Shown here: positions 9,852 through 17,654 of the stretch, piece by piece
How the letters are laid out: every line of letters begins with the position of its first letter
How positions within the stretch are numbered: position 1 is the stretch's first letter
NCBI RefSeq assembly: GCF_035998295.1
Contig: NZ_DASYHS010000176.1
Span: 1 to 56,156, forward strand
DNA length: 56,156 nt
Direction: 5' to 3'
Source of the DNA: DASYHS01 sp035998295
GTDB lineage: Bacteria > Pseudomonadota > Alphaproteobacteria > Azospirillales > Azospirillaceae
Translations under genes and position numbers: made by a program
The notes under the pieces: model-generated
The model's database searches: none
What the model saw: the letters and a program-made list of their open reading frames with translations, nothing else
Told to the model about the DNA's origin: nothing

Positions 9852-9899
9852 CGTGCCGGCACGCAGATCAACGTTTTCGTGCCAGCACGTAGCTCAACT
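9848..9899. repeat. 26-bp tandem duplication at the 3' end of the DUF6898-like gene
   Basis: Two adjacent 26-base units (9848-9873 and 9874-9899) match at 22 of 26 positions. The second unit encodes the C-terminal residues of the small minus-strand protein. The first supplies its stop codon and, on the plus strand, the T-run of the mucR terminator. 26 is not a multiple of three, so the duplication shifts frame. Confidence 0.75.
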
Positions 9900-10065
9900 T
9901 GGCGACCACCGTGCGCTTGAGCTGCGCCTCGGCGTGCAGGGGGCCGACGACGCTCACCTCGGTGAGGGTGTCCGGGTCCACCGCCGTCGCCTTCAGGTAC
10001 ATGCCGACGCGCTGGAACTCGATCAGCACCTCGCGCTCGCCACCCATCGCTGCCGCCTTCTCCAT
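9868..10065 (-). CDS. Small conserved protein, DUF6898-like
   Basis: 65 residues: an N-terminal EREVLIEFQRVG.YLKATAVDP strand pair, an EVSVVGP block and a C-terminal helix ending LSYVLARKR. The pattern matches small Rhodospirillales proteins grouped as DUF6898, whose function is unknown. ATG 10065 is used; an internal ATG seven codons later is equally possible. It converges on mucR. Confidence 0.6.
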   Translation of the reverse strand: MEKAAAMGGEREVLIEFQRVGMYLKATAVDPDTLTEVSVVGPLHAEAQLKRTVVAKLSYVLARKR

Positions 10066-10106
10066 CCGGACCCGCGCCTTTGACTACCCGGCCTCGAACG
10101 GCGGAG

Positions 10107-10136
10107 GGAGCGGAGAGGTGCCAGCCTCTCCGCTCC
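10107..10136 (-). terminator. 12-bp perfect hairpin between the ldtR-like gene and the DUF6898-like gene
   Basis: GGAGCGGAGAGG pairs exactly with CCTCTCCGCTCC across a TGCCAG loop. It starts about 30 bases past the stop of the MarR-type gene. No T-run follows on minus, so it is a transcript end or processing barrier at best. Confidence 0.45.
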
Positions 10137-10166
10137 GGAAGCACGTGGAGCCGTTGGTATGCCGCG

Positions 10167-10652
10167 TCAGGCCGCCGAGGTGACCGGGAACGCGCTGTAG
10201 TCGAGCGAGGCCGACCAGAACCGCTCGAGCTTGCGCATCGTGTCGTTCGCCTTGGTCAGCTCCTCGTCGGAGAGCCCTGCCTTGTCGAGGGCGTCGATCT
10301 GCCGCTCGAACATGGCGCTGATCTTGTCGCGCAGGTCCAGCCCCTTCTTGGACAGGCGCACGCGCACCGACCGGCGGTCATGCGGCGAACGCTCCTGCCC
10401 GAGATAGCCGTTCTCGACCATCTTCTTGACGTTGTACGAGACGTTCGACCCGAGATAGTAGCCGCGGGCGGTCAGTTCGCCGACGGTCAGCTCGTCGTCG
10501 CCGATGTTGTAGAGGATCAGGCTCTGAACGTTGTTGATGTCCTGGATGCCAAGCCGGTCCAGCTCCGTCTTCAACACCTCCAGGAAATGGCGGTGAAGTC
10601 TCTCAATCAGTAGTATACTGTCATAGTAGGGCTGTCGCACGGCCTTCTCCAT
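10167..10652 (-). CDS. ldtR: MarR-family winged-helix regulator, LdtR-like
   Basis: 161 residues. The winged-helix region DELTVGELTARGYYLGSNVSYNVKKMVENGYL followed by RSPHDRRSVRVRLSKKG matches the LdtR group, which in Rhizobiales controls L,D-transpeptidase and stress-tolerance genes. The N-terminal dimer helix starts YYDSILLIERLHRHFLEVLK. The ATG at 10652 is preceded by GCGGAG and is preferred over the GTG nine codons upstream. Its promoter probably lies in the AT-rich tail of the next gene upstream (10715-10805). Target genes cannot be told from this window. Confidence 0.82.
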   Translation of the reverse strand: MEKAVRQPYYDSILLIERLHRHFLEVLKTELDRLGIQDINNVQSLILYNIGDDELTVGELTARGYYLGSNVSYNVKKMVENGYLGQERSPHDRRSVRVRLSKKGLDLRDKISAMFERQIDALDKAGLSDEELTKANDTMRKLERFWSASLDYSAFPVTSAA

Positions 10653-10714
10653 TGGCTCCGCCGGGGCACGGCGCGGCACCGGCCCGCGCCCGTCGGCTTC
10701 CTCCTGATGATAAC

Positions 10715-11605
10715 CTATGGTTCTCCCCGGAGCATATTGATAATTCCCGAAAAATCTTTCCCGCCGTTTCCATTATTGCAGAATATTGCATAAAGAGACG
10801 CGGCCTCCGCGCCCAGCGGAGTGGGCGCCCCGCTGCCCTGGGCCGCCTGCTGCGACAGCTTCAGGTCTTTCAGCATCATGTCGGCGGCGAATCCGGGAAC
10901 GTAGTCGCGGTTCGCGGGCGAGGCCGGGACCGGCCCCGGCACCGGGCAGTAGCTGGTCAGTGACCAGCACTGGCCCGAGGACTTGGACGCGATGTCGAAG
11001 AGCTTCTGCGCGTCGAGGCCCAGGCGCTCGGCAAGCACGAACGCCTCGGAAACGGCGATCATCGAGATGCCGAGGATCATGTTGTTGCAGATCTTCGCGG
11101 CCTGGCCGGTGCCCGGGCCGCCGGCGTGGATCACCGCCTTGCCCATATGCGACAGGATCGGCTCGGCCCGGGCGAAGGCGGCGTCGCTGCCGCCGACCAT
11201 GAAGGTCAGCGTGCCGCCCGCCGCGCCGCCGACGCCGCCCGACACCGGGGCGTCGACCATGTCGAACCCCGCTTCGCGGACCGCCGCGCCGACCGCGCGC
11301 GCGCTCTCGACGTCGATGGTGGAGCAATCGATCAGCAGCGCGCCGGCCGGGACCGCAGCCAGGACGCCGTCCTCGCCGAGATAGACCGAGCGGACATGCG
11401 CGCCGGCCGGCAGCATCGTCACGACCACTTCGGCCGCGCGCGCGGCGTCGGCGGCCGAGGCGGCGGTCTCGATCCCGGCTTCCCGCGCGCGGGCCAGGTT
11501 GGCTTCGACGACGTCGAAGCCGAGCACGCGGTGCCCGGCCTTGACGAGGTTGGCGGCCATCGGCCCGCCCATGTTCCCGAGCCCAACGAATGCGATCGTC
11601 GCCAT
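10715..11605 (-). CDS. mmsB: 3-hydroxyisobutyrate dehydrogenase
   Basis: Oxidises 3-hydroxyisobutyrate to methylmalonate semialdehyde with NAD in valine degradation. It has 296 residues. The Rossmann motif FVGLGNMGGPMA is at 5-16, the substrate loop DAPVSGGVGGA near 120, and the catalytic Lys lies in GTGQAAKICNN. It is third in a minus-strand set with isobutyryl-CoA dehydrogenase and 3-hydroxyisobutyryl-CoA hydrolase, which form consecutive steps. The last ~30 codons are much more AT-rich than the rest, although the protein pattern remains normal there. Confidence 0.92.
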   Translation of the reverse strand: MATIAFVGLGNMGGPMAANLVKAGHRVLGFDVVEANLARAREAGIETAASAADAARAAEVVVTMLPAGAHVRSVYLGEDGVLAAVPAGALLIDCSTIDVESARAVGAAVREAGFDMVDAPVSGGVGGAAGGTLTFMVGGSDAAFARAEPILSHMGKAVIHAGGPGTGQAAKICNNMILGISMIAVSEAFVLAERLGLDAQKLFDIASKSSGQCWSLTSYCPVPGPVPASPANRDYVPGFAADMMLKDLKLSQQAAQGSGAPTPLGAEAASLYAIFCNNGNGGKDFSGIINMLRGEP

Positions 11606-11707
11606 GATGTTCCTGCTCCTCCCGATGCGGCCGGCGCGCTGGCCGGCGCCGCTTCTGCGCGTTTGACTACGTCGCCGGGCGCCCGCGGGCGCCCGGTCGG
11701 CACCCGG

Positions 11708-12787
11708 TCAGACAAAAGTCAGTTCGTTGCTGCCGAGCGGCGCGAAATGCTCCTCGACGTCGGCCTCGCCGACGTCGCGCAGGCTCGCCGGCCGCCATTT
11801 CGGCGACCGGTCCTTGTCGACCAGCAGGGCGCGGATGCCTTCGTAGAAATCGTGCCCCCGCATGCATGCCTGGCTCAGCCTGTATTCCATGCGCATGGCA
11901 TCGTCGAAGTCGAGCCCGGCTCCGGTCCTGATCTGCCGCAGCGTGACCTTGAGGCTCGTGGGCGACATCTGGCTCAAGACCGTCAACGTGGCGTTGGCCC
12001 AATCGGTTCCTTCGCGCTCCAGGGCGGACAGGATTTCCTCGACGGTGTCGAAGCCGAAGCAGCGGTCGATCGCCGCGCGCTGGGCGGCCAGCGTCGGTTC
12101 GCCGGCGTCGCCGGCATGCCGGCCCAGGACCGCGTCGACGATGCCGCCGGCATCCCCGCTCCAGTCTGCCGCGGCCAGATCGTCGACCACCGCCGCCAGG
12201 CGCTCGGACGGGACGTGGTGCGTCCCGACGCCGAGATACCGGATGTCGGCCGCATGCAGCCGCGTCCCGGTCAGGGCGACATAGGTCCCGGTCCGGCCCG
12301 GGCAGCGCGGCAGGAACCAGCTCCCGCCGACGTCGGGGAACAAGCCGATCCCGGTCTCCGGCATCGCGAACAGGGTGCGCTCGGTGGTGACGCGGTGCGA
12401 GCCGTGCACCGAGAGCCCGACCCCGCCGCCCATCGTGATGCCGTCGAGCAGCGCGACATAAGGCTTGGCGAACCGGTGGATGCGGCGGTTCAGCCGGTAC
12501 TCCTCGCGGAAGAAGTCGCGCGTCAGCGCGCCGCCGCCCTGCCCCGCCTTCATCGCCTTGCCGTCGTCCCACACGGCGCGCACGTCTCCGCCGGCGCAGA
12601 ACGCGCGGTCGCCGGCCCCCTGGACCACGACGGCCCGAACCGCGGGGTCGCGCTCCCACTGCGCCAGCACGGGATCGAAGGCCCGGATCATCGGCAGGTT
12701 GAGCGCGTTGAGCGCCTTCGGCCGGTCGAGCGTGACGACCCCGATCGGGCCCGTCACTTCGAATCGGATGTCTTGAACCTCGGTCAT
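11708..12787 (-). CDS. 3-hydroxyisobutyryl-CoA hydrolase (enoyl-CoA hydratase fold)
   Basis: 359 residues, crotonase fold. Oxyanion-hole segments are AFCAGGDVR (about 63-71) and GITMGGGVGLS. The ME-tag of the hydrolase subgroup is MPETGIGLFPDVGGS. The C-terminal extension beyond the ~260-residue hydratases is also typical of HIBCH. It releases free 3-hydroxyisobutyrate from the CoA ester, the substrate of the neighbouring mmsB product. Confidence 0.9.
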   Translation of the reverse strand: MTEVQDIRFEVTGPIGVVTLDRPKALNALNLPMIRAFDPVLAQWERDPAVRAVVVQGAGDRAFCAGGDVRAVWDDGKAMKAGQGGGALTRDFFREEYRLNRRIHRFAKPYVALLDGITMGGGVGLSVHGSHRVTTERTLFAMPETGIGLFPDVGGSWFLPRCPGRTGTYVALTGTRLHAADIRYLGVGTHHVPSERLAAVVDDLAAADWSGDAGGIVDAVLGRHAGDAGEPTLAAQRAAIDRCFGFDTVEEILSALEREGTDWANATLTVLSQMSPTSLKVTLRQIRTGAGLDFDDAMRMEYRLSQACMRGHDFYEGIRALLVDKDRSPKWRPASLRDVGEADVEEHFAPLGSNELTFV

Positions 12788-12818
12788 TCTCTTCCCGTAT
12801 GCGCTGTCGGCGGAGGCG

Positions 12819-13958
12819 TCACGACGAGAGCAGGCGGCGGGCGATGATCACCCGCATGATCTCGTTCGTGCCCTCCAGGATCTGGTGCACCCGCACGTCG
12901 CGCAGGTAGCGCTCGATCGGGTATTCGCGGATGTAGCCGTATCCGCCGTGGAGCTGGAGCGCGTCGTTGCAGACCTTGAAGCCCACGTCGGTGGCGAAGC
13001 GCTTCGCCATGGCGCAGTACATCGTCGCCTCGGGGTGGCCCTGGTCGAGCGAGGCCGCGGCCCGGTGGACCATCAGCCGCGCCGCCTCCAGCTCGGTTGC
13101 CATGTCGGCGAGCTTGAACTGGAGCGCCTGGAAGTCCGCGAGCTTGCGGCCGAACTGGCTGCGCACGCCCATGTACTCGCGCGCCGCGTCCAGGCTGGCG
13201 CGCGCCCCGCCGAGCGAGCAGGCCGAGATGTTGAGGCGCCCGCCGTCCAGTCCCATCATCGCGATCTTGAACCCGTCGCCCTCCTCGCCGAGGCGGTTGG
13301 CGACCGGCACGCGGCAGTTCTCGAACACGACCATCGCGGTCGGCTGGCTGTTCCAGCCGAGCTTGCGCTCCTTCTTGCCGAAGGACAGGCCGGGCGTCCC
13401 CTTCTCGACGACGATGCAGGAGATGCCCTTGGGGCCCGCCTCGCCGGTGCGCACCATCGCGACGTAGACGTCGGAGGCTCCGCCCCCGGAGATGAACGCC
13501 TTCGACCCGTTCAGCACGTAGTGGTCGCCGTCGCGCTCGGCGCGCGCGCGCAGGCTCGCCGCGTCGGAACCCGCCCCCGGCTCGGTCAGGCAGTAGCTGG
13601 CGAAGAGCTGCGCCGACGCCAGCCCCGGGACCCAGCGCGACCGCTGCTCCTGGTTGCCGAAGCGGTCGATCATCCAGGTCGCCATGTTGTGGATGGAGAG
13701 ATAGGCGGAAGTCGAGACGCAGCCGGCCGACAGCTCCTCGAAGATGATGGCGGCGTCGAGCCGCGTCAGCCCGGAGCCGCCGAACTCCTCCTTGCAGTAG
13801 ATGCCGCCGAAGCCCAGCTCGGCGGCCTGGCGCAGGGCGTCGACCGGGAAGGTCTCCTTCTCGTCCCATTCCGCGGCGTGCGGGGCCAGGGAATCGGCCG
13901 CGAAGCCACGCGCGAGATCCTGGAAGGCGCGCTGGTCTTCCGTCAGGTCGAAGTTCAT
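12819..13958 (-). CDS. Acyl-CoA dehydrogenase, probably isobutyryl-CoA dehydrogenase
   Basis: 379-residue FAD flavoenzyme. Signatures are YCLTEPGAGSD, FISGGGASDVYVAMVRT, and the C-terminal LQLHGGYGYIREYPIERYLRD with EGTNEIMR, whose Glu is the usual catalytic base. The company of HIBCH and mmsB points to isobutyryl-CoA (valine pathway) as substrate. ATG 13958 is chosen because the domain starts directly with MNFDLTEDQRAFQ and AGGGGGAGA lies upstream; an ATG eleven codons earlier has no family support. Confidence 0.88.
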   Translation of the reverse strand: MNFDLTEDQRAFQDLARGFAADSLAPHAAEWDEKETFPVDALRQAAELGFGGIYCKEEFGGSGLTRLDAAIIFEELSAGCVSTSAYLSIHNMATWMIDRFGNQEQRSRWVPGLASAQLFASYCLTEPGAGSDAASLRARAERDGDHYVLNGSKAFISGGGASDVYVAMVRTGEAGPKGISCIVVEKGTPGLSFGKKERKLGWNSQPTAMVVFENCRVPVANRLGEEGDGFKIAMMGLDGGRLNISACSLGGARASLDAAREYMGVRSQFGRKLADFQALQFKLADMATELEAARLMVHRAAASLDQGHPEATMYCAMAKRFATDVGFKVCNDALQLHGGYGYIREYPIERYLRDVRVHQILEGTNEIMRVIIARRLLSS

Positions 13959-14138
13959 GATCCCGCATCTCCCCCTTCGTGCACAGGACACGGGATGATA
14001 GTGGCCCGGCCTCTTCTGTCAATGTTCGGGGGGGCGCACGCGAAAGTCTTTCCGCCGCCAGGAACCGGGCGGGCTCCGATGCTGTTCCTTGCTGGCCGCT
14101 GGGGCGAGTCTCGTGAGGGCGAAGCTGGTGCACGCGAC

Positions 14139-15125
14139 ATGAAGATGGCCGTCGTTCTCAATGCCGGGGCCGGCTACCTGCTGGGCCGGCCGCCGCAAGA
14201 CGCCGCCGACCTGGTCCGGCGCCTGTTCGCCGAGGCGGGCCACGACGCCGACGTCGAGGTCGCCGAGGGGCGCGGCATCGTCGACGCCGTCGCGCGGGCC
14301 GCCGCCGCGGGGGCCGACGCGGTCGTCGTCGGCGGCGGGGACGGCACGGTGGCGTGCGCGGCCAACCGCCTCGTCGGGACCGGCACGCCGCTGGGCATCC
14401 TGCCGCTGGGCACGCTGAACCTCTACGCGCGCGACCTCGACACGCCGCTCGAGGTCGAGGAGGCCATCCCGGCGCTTGCCGCCGGCGAGGTCCATCCCCT
14501 GGACGTCGCCGAGGTCAACGGCCGCATCTTCCTCAACCATTCGGCCTTCGGCCTCTACCCGCTGATGATCCGCGAGCGCGAGGACATGCGCGCACGGCAG
14601 AAGATGTCGAAGCGCAAGCTCTCGAAATGGCCGGCCATGGCGGTCGCCGTGGTGAAGTCGCTGTACCGCTACCCGATGTTCACGGTCGGGCTCGACCTCG
14701 GCACCGGGCCGACCAGCATCGTGACCCCGGCGCTCGTCGCCTCCAACAACCGCTACGAGGAAGGGTTCGCCCCGATCCCCCGGCGCAGCAGCCTCGATTC
14801 GGGCCGTCTCGGCGTCTATGTCGCGCGGCACCGCCGCCCGCTCGCCATGGCCCGGCTGATGGCGGAGATGGTCCTGGGGTCCTGGCAGCAGGACGAGGAG
14901 CTGGACGTGTTCGAGACCCGGGAGTTCACCGTCACCAGCCGGCGCAGCCGCCTGCAGGTCGCGAACGACGGCGAGTTGGAGGTGATGATCCCGCCCCTGA
15001 AATACCGCCTGCGGCCGGGCGCGCTGCGCGTCCTGGTGCCCCGGGGCGCGGCACTCGACCGGCTCAAGGCCGCGGCATCCGGCCGGGAGACCGATGCCCT
15101 CGACGCGGTGCCCCGGTCGGCATGA
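14139..15125 (+). CDS. Diacylglycerol/lipid kinase family protein
   Basis: 328 residues. The nucleotide-binding motif GGGDGTV lies at about 65-71, followed by GILPLGTLNLYARDL, the pattern of the DAG-kinase catalytic domain (YegS/DgkB group). The C-terminal beta domain is present. There is no signal peptide; the substrate is probably a membrane lipid but cannot be specified. It overlaps the following metallophosphoesterase by ATGA, so the two are translationally coupled. A second ATG two codons in is an alternative start. Confidence 0.85.
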   Translation: MKMAVVLNAGAGYLLGRPPQDAADLVRRLFAEAGHDADVEVAEGRGIVDAVARAAAAGADAVVVGGGDGTVACAANRLVGTGTPLGILPLGTLNLYARDLDTPLEVEEAIPALAAGEVHPLDVAEVNGRIFLNHSAFGLYPLMIREREDMRARQKMSKRKLSKWPAMAVAVVKSLYRYPMFTVGLDLGTGPTSIVTPALVASNNRYEEGFAPIPRRSSLDSGRLGVYVARHRRPLAMARLMAEMVLGSWQQDEELDVFETREFTVTSRRSRLQVANDGELEVMIPPLKYRLRPGALRVLVPRGAALDRLKAAASGRETDALDAVPRSA

Positions 15126-15991
15126 GAAAGATCGCCCACATTTCCGACCTGCATTTCGGCCGCATCGACCCGATGGTGGTGGAGGCGCTGCTCGCCGACA
15201 TCGAGCGGCTCCGGCCCGACCTCGTCGTCATCAGCGGCGACCTGACCCAGCGGGCCCGGCGCAGCCAGTTCGACGCCGCGCGCGACTTCCTCGCGCGGCT
15301 GCCGGTCCGGCACATGGTGGTCCCCGGCAACCACGACATCCCGGCCTTCAACCTGTTCGCCCGGTTCTCGCGGCCGTTCTCGGCCTACCGGCACTTCGTC
15401 TCGCGCGACCTGAACCCCTACTGGCAGGACGACGAGATCGCGGTGCTGGGCCTCAACACCGCGCGCCCGGTGATCCTCGACTTCGCCGAGGGCCGGGTGA
15501 ACCGCCTCCAGATGGAGCGCGCGGCCGAGGTCTTCCGCGAGGCGGGCCACGGCCGCTTCAAGATCGTCTTCACCCACCACCCGTTCCTGCCGCCTCCGGA
15601 CGCCCCGGGCACGCGGCTGGTCGGCCGGGCCCGGCGCGCGCTCGCGGCGATCGAGGCCGCCGGGGTGGACCTGCTCCTCGCCGGCCATCTCCACCGGGCC
15701 TATGCCGGCGACATCATGGGCCACCACACCCATATCGAGCGCTCGATCCTGGTGGCCCAGGCCTCGACGGCGACCTCGACGCGCCTGCGCCGGGAGCCCA
15801 ACGCCTACAACTTCATCACCATCGGTCCGCCGGGGATCGAGATCGAGGTCCGGTCGTGGGAAGGCGCGCGCTTCACCGGCGGCATGAGCAGCCGCTACGA
15901 GAAGCGCGGCGACGTGTGGCAACTGGTCGCGCAAGATACGGGATTGAGGAAGGTGGCGGGCGGCGCGTACCATCGCGTCCGACAAGGTTGA
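15122..15991 (+). CDS. Calcineurin-like metallophosphoesterase
   Basis: 289 residues. All five di-metal motifs are visible in order: SDLHFG, SGDLTQ, PGNHD, THHPF and LLAGHLHRA. It is soluble, with no signal peptide. This group includes cyclic-nucleotide, lipid and sugar-phosphate phosphodiesterases; the substrate is not identifiable here. Coupling to the lipid kinase gene suggests a phospholipid-related substrate, which is inference. Confidence 0.87.
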   Translation: MRKIAHISDLHFGRIDPMVVEALLADIERLRPDLVVISGDLTQRARRSQFDAARDFLARLPVRHMVVPGNHDIPAFNLFARFSRPFSAYRHFVSRDLNPYWQDDEIAVLGLNTARPVILDFAEGRVNRLQMERAAEVFREAGHGRFKIVFTHHPFLPPPDAPGTRLVGRARRALAAIEAAGVDLLLAGHLHRAYAGDIMGHHTHIERSILVAQASTATSTRLRREPNAYNFITIGPPGIEIEVRSWEGARFTGGMSSRYEKRGDVWQLVAQDTGLRKVAGGAYHRVRQG

Positions 15992-16012
15992 ACACGGCCC
16001 CGCAAGATCCCC

Positions 16013-17134
16013 ATGCTTTTCGACAGACTGTTCCGCCGGTCCTCTCCCCGGCCCGCCCCCGCCCTGCCCGCTGCCGCCCTGCCCGTTCCCGCGGCGGAAC
16101 CGGCGCACGCGCCCGTGCCGCCGGCCCCGTCCCAGGGCGCGGCCGGCCCGGCGTTTCCGCGGACGCGCATGCGGCGCAACCGGGCCGACGGCTGGACCCG
16201 CCGCCTGGTCGCCGAGAACCGGCTGTCGCCCGACGACCTGATCCTGCCGGTCTTCGTCGTCGACGGCAGCGGGCGGCGGGAGCCGATCCCCTCGATGCCC
16301 GGGGTGGAGCGGCTGTCGATCGACCTGCTGATCGACATGGTCAGCGAGGCCGCGGCACTCGGCATTCCGGCGATCGCGCTGTTCCCGGTCGTCCCGGCCG
16401 AGCTGAAGTCCGAGGATGCGCGCGAGGCGTACAACCCCGACAACCTGATGTGCCGGGCGATCCGCGCGATCAAGCAGGCGGTGCCGGAGATCGGCATCGT
16501 CGGCGACGTCGCGCTCGACCCCTATACCAGCCACGGCCATGACGGCCTGGTGGTCGACGGCTACGTCGCCAACGACGAGACGGTCGAGATCCTGTGCCGC
16601 CAGGCGCTGGTCCAGGCGGCGGCCGGCATCGACGTGGTGGCGCCCTCCGACATGATGGACGGCAGGATCGGCACGATCCGCGACCGCCTGGACGCGGCGG
16701 GCCACCAGCTCGTCCGGGTCTGCGCCTATTCGGCCAAATACGCGTCTGCCTTCTACGGCCCGTTCCGTGACGCCGTGAACTCGGGCGGGTTCCTGAAGGG
16801 CGACAAGCGGACCTACCAGATGGACCCGGCCAACACCGACGAGGCCCTGCGCGAGGTGGCGCTCGACCTGCGGGAGGGGGCCGACATGGTGATGGTCAAG
16901 CCCGGGATGCCCTATCTCGACATCGTCCGCCGGGTGAAGGAGACCTTCGCCGTCCCGACCTTCGCCTATCACGTCAGCGGCGAGTACGCGATGCTGAAGG
17001 CGGCCGCGGCCAATGGCTGGCTCAACTACGACGACGCCGTGGTCGAAGTCCTGCTCGCCTTCAAGCGGGCCGGCGCGGACGCCGTTCTGACCTACGCGGC
17101 GATGGACGCGGCACGGCTGCTGCGCCGCGGCTGA
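16013..17134 (+). CDS. hemB: Delta-aminolevulinic acid dehydratase (porphobilinogen synthase)
   Basis: Condenses two aminolevulinates to porphobilinogen in tetrapyrrole synthesis. It has 373 residues, longer than usual because of a Pro/Ala-rich N-terminal extension (about 10-50). Schiff-base lysines are Lys242 (AYSAKYASAFYGP) and Lys296 (MVKPGMPYLD). The zinc-cysteine site of the classical enzyme is replaced: DVALDPYTSHGHDG has Ala167, Asp169 and Asp177. This is the zinc-free, Mg/K-type enzyme common in alphaproteobacteria. It starts 21 bases after the metallophosphoesterase gene. Confidence 0.95.
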   Translation: MLFDRLFRRSSPRPAPALPAAALPVPAAEPAHAPVPPAPSQGAAGPAFPRTRMRRNRADGWTRRLVAENRLSPDDLILPVFVVDGSGRREPIPSMPGVERLSIDLLIDMVSEAAALGIPAIALFPVVPAELKSEDAREAYNPDNLMCRAIRAIKQAVPEIGIVGDVALDPYTSHGHDGLVVDGYVANDETVEILCRQALVQAAAGIDVVAPSDMMDGRIGTIRDRLDAAGHQLVRVCAYSAKYASAFYGPFRDAVNSGGFLKGDKRTYQMDPANTDEALREVALDLREGADMVMVKPGMPYLDIVRRVKETFAVPTFAYHVSGEYAMLKAAAANGWLNYDDAVVEVLLAFKRAGADAVLTYAAMDAARLLRRG

Positions 17135-17159
17135 GCGCCCTCGGAGCGTCGCCGCGCGC

Positions 17160-17654
17160 TCACTCCATGCCGGAGTCGGAGAAGTACTGCTCGTGGGCCC
17201 GGTAGAGCGCGGCGTAGAACGGGTTCGCCGACAGGAACTTCAGGAACCCCTTCTGCCGGTCCCGCGTCGCGCGCAGCCAGGCATCCGCCGCTTCCTGGTG
17301 CTCGGGATGGGCCGACAGCAGGTAGAAGGCGGCCTGGTCCAGGGACGCGACCTCCTCCTCGGCAAGGCCTTCGAGAAGGGCCGCGATGTGCACCGGCAGC
17401 AGCGCCATGAAGGGCAGGTTGCTGCCGACGTCGCGGCGGTTTCTCTCGAAGCCGCCGCGCAGCTTCTCGACGATCCGGAAGAAGAGCTGCCGGCGCTCCC
17501 GCCAGCCCGGCTCGGCCGCGAGCAGTTCGACCAGGGTCCGGAACAGGCCGCGCTGCTCGTCGTCGAAGTCGTCCCAGGCGGACTGGGCCGGTCTGCGGAT
17601 CGGGATCGGGGCGTCTTCGCTCATGTCACCGGGGGTCATGTTACCAGACGTCAT
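17160..17654 (-). CDS. Uncharacterised 164-residue helical protein
   Basis: Family not recognised. After a variable start (three Met codons at five-residue spacing, positions 1, 6 and 11), it is mostly helical and soluble, with Trp/Arg-rich stretches: LAAEPGWRERRQLFFRIVEKLRGG and WLRATRDRQKGFLKFL. There is no signal peptide or membrane segment. The first ATG (17654) overlaps the alpha/beta-hydrolase stop as ATGA, which favours that start and coupling to the hydrolase. The true start could be 17639 or 17624. It converges on hemB. Confidence 0.7.
   Translation of the reverse strand: MTSGNMTPGDMSEDAPIPIRRPAQSAWDDFDDEQRGLFRTLVELLAAEPGWRERRQLFFRIVEKLRGGFERNRRDVGSNLPFMALLPVHIAALLEGLAEEEVASLDQAAFYLLSAHPEHQEAADAWLRATRDRQKGFLKFLSANPFYAALYRAHEQYFSDSGME

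Noticed and set aside
12885..14138. Plus-strand open frame running into the lipid-kinase gene
   Set aside because: The upstream part is antisense to the acyl-CoA dehydrogenase; the real start is near 14139, where the kinase fold begins.
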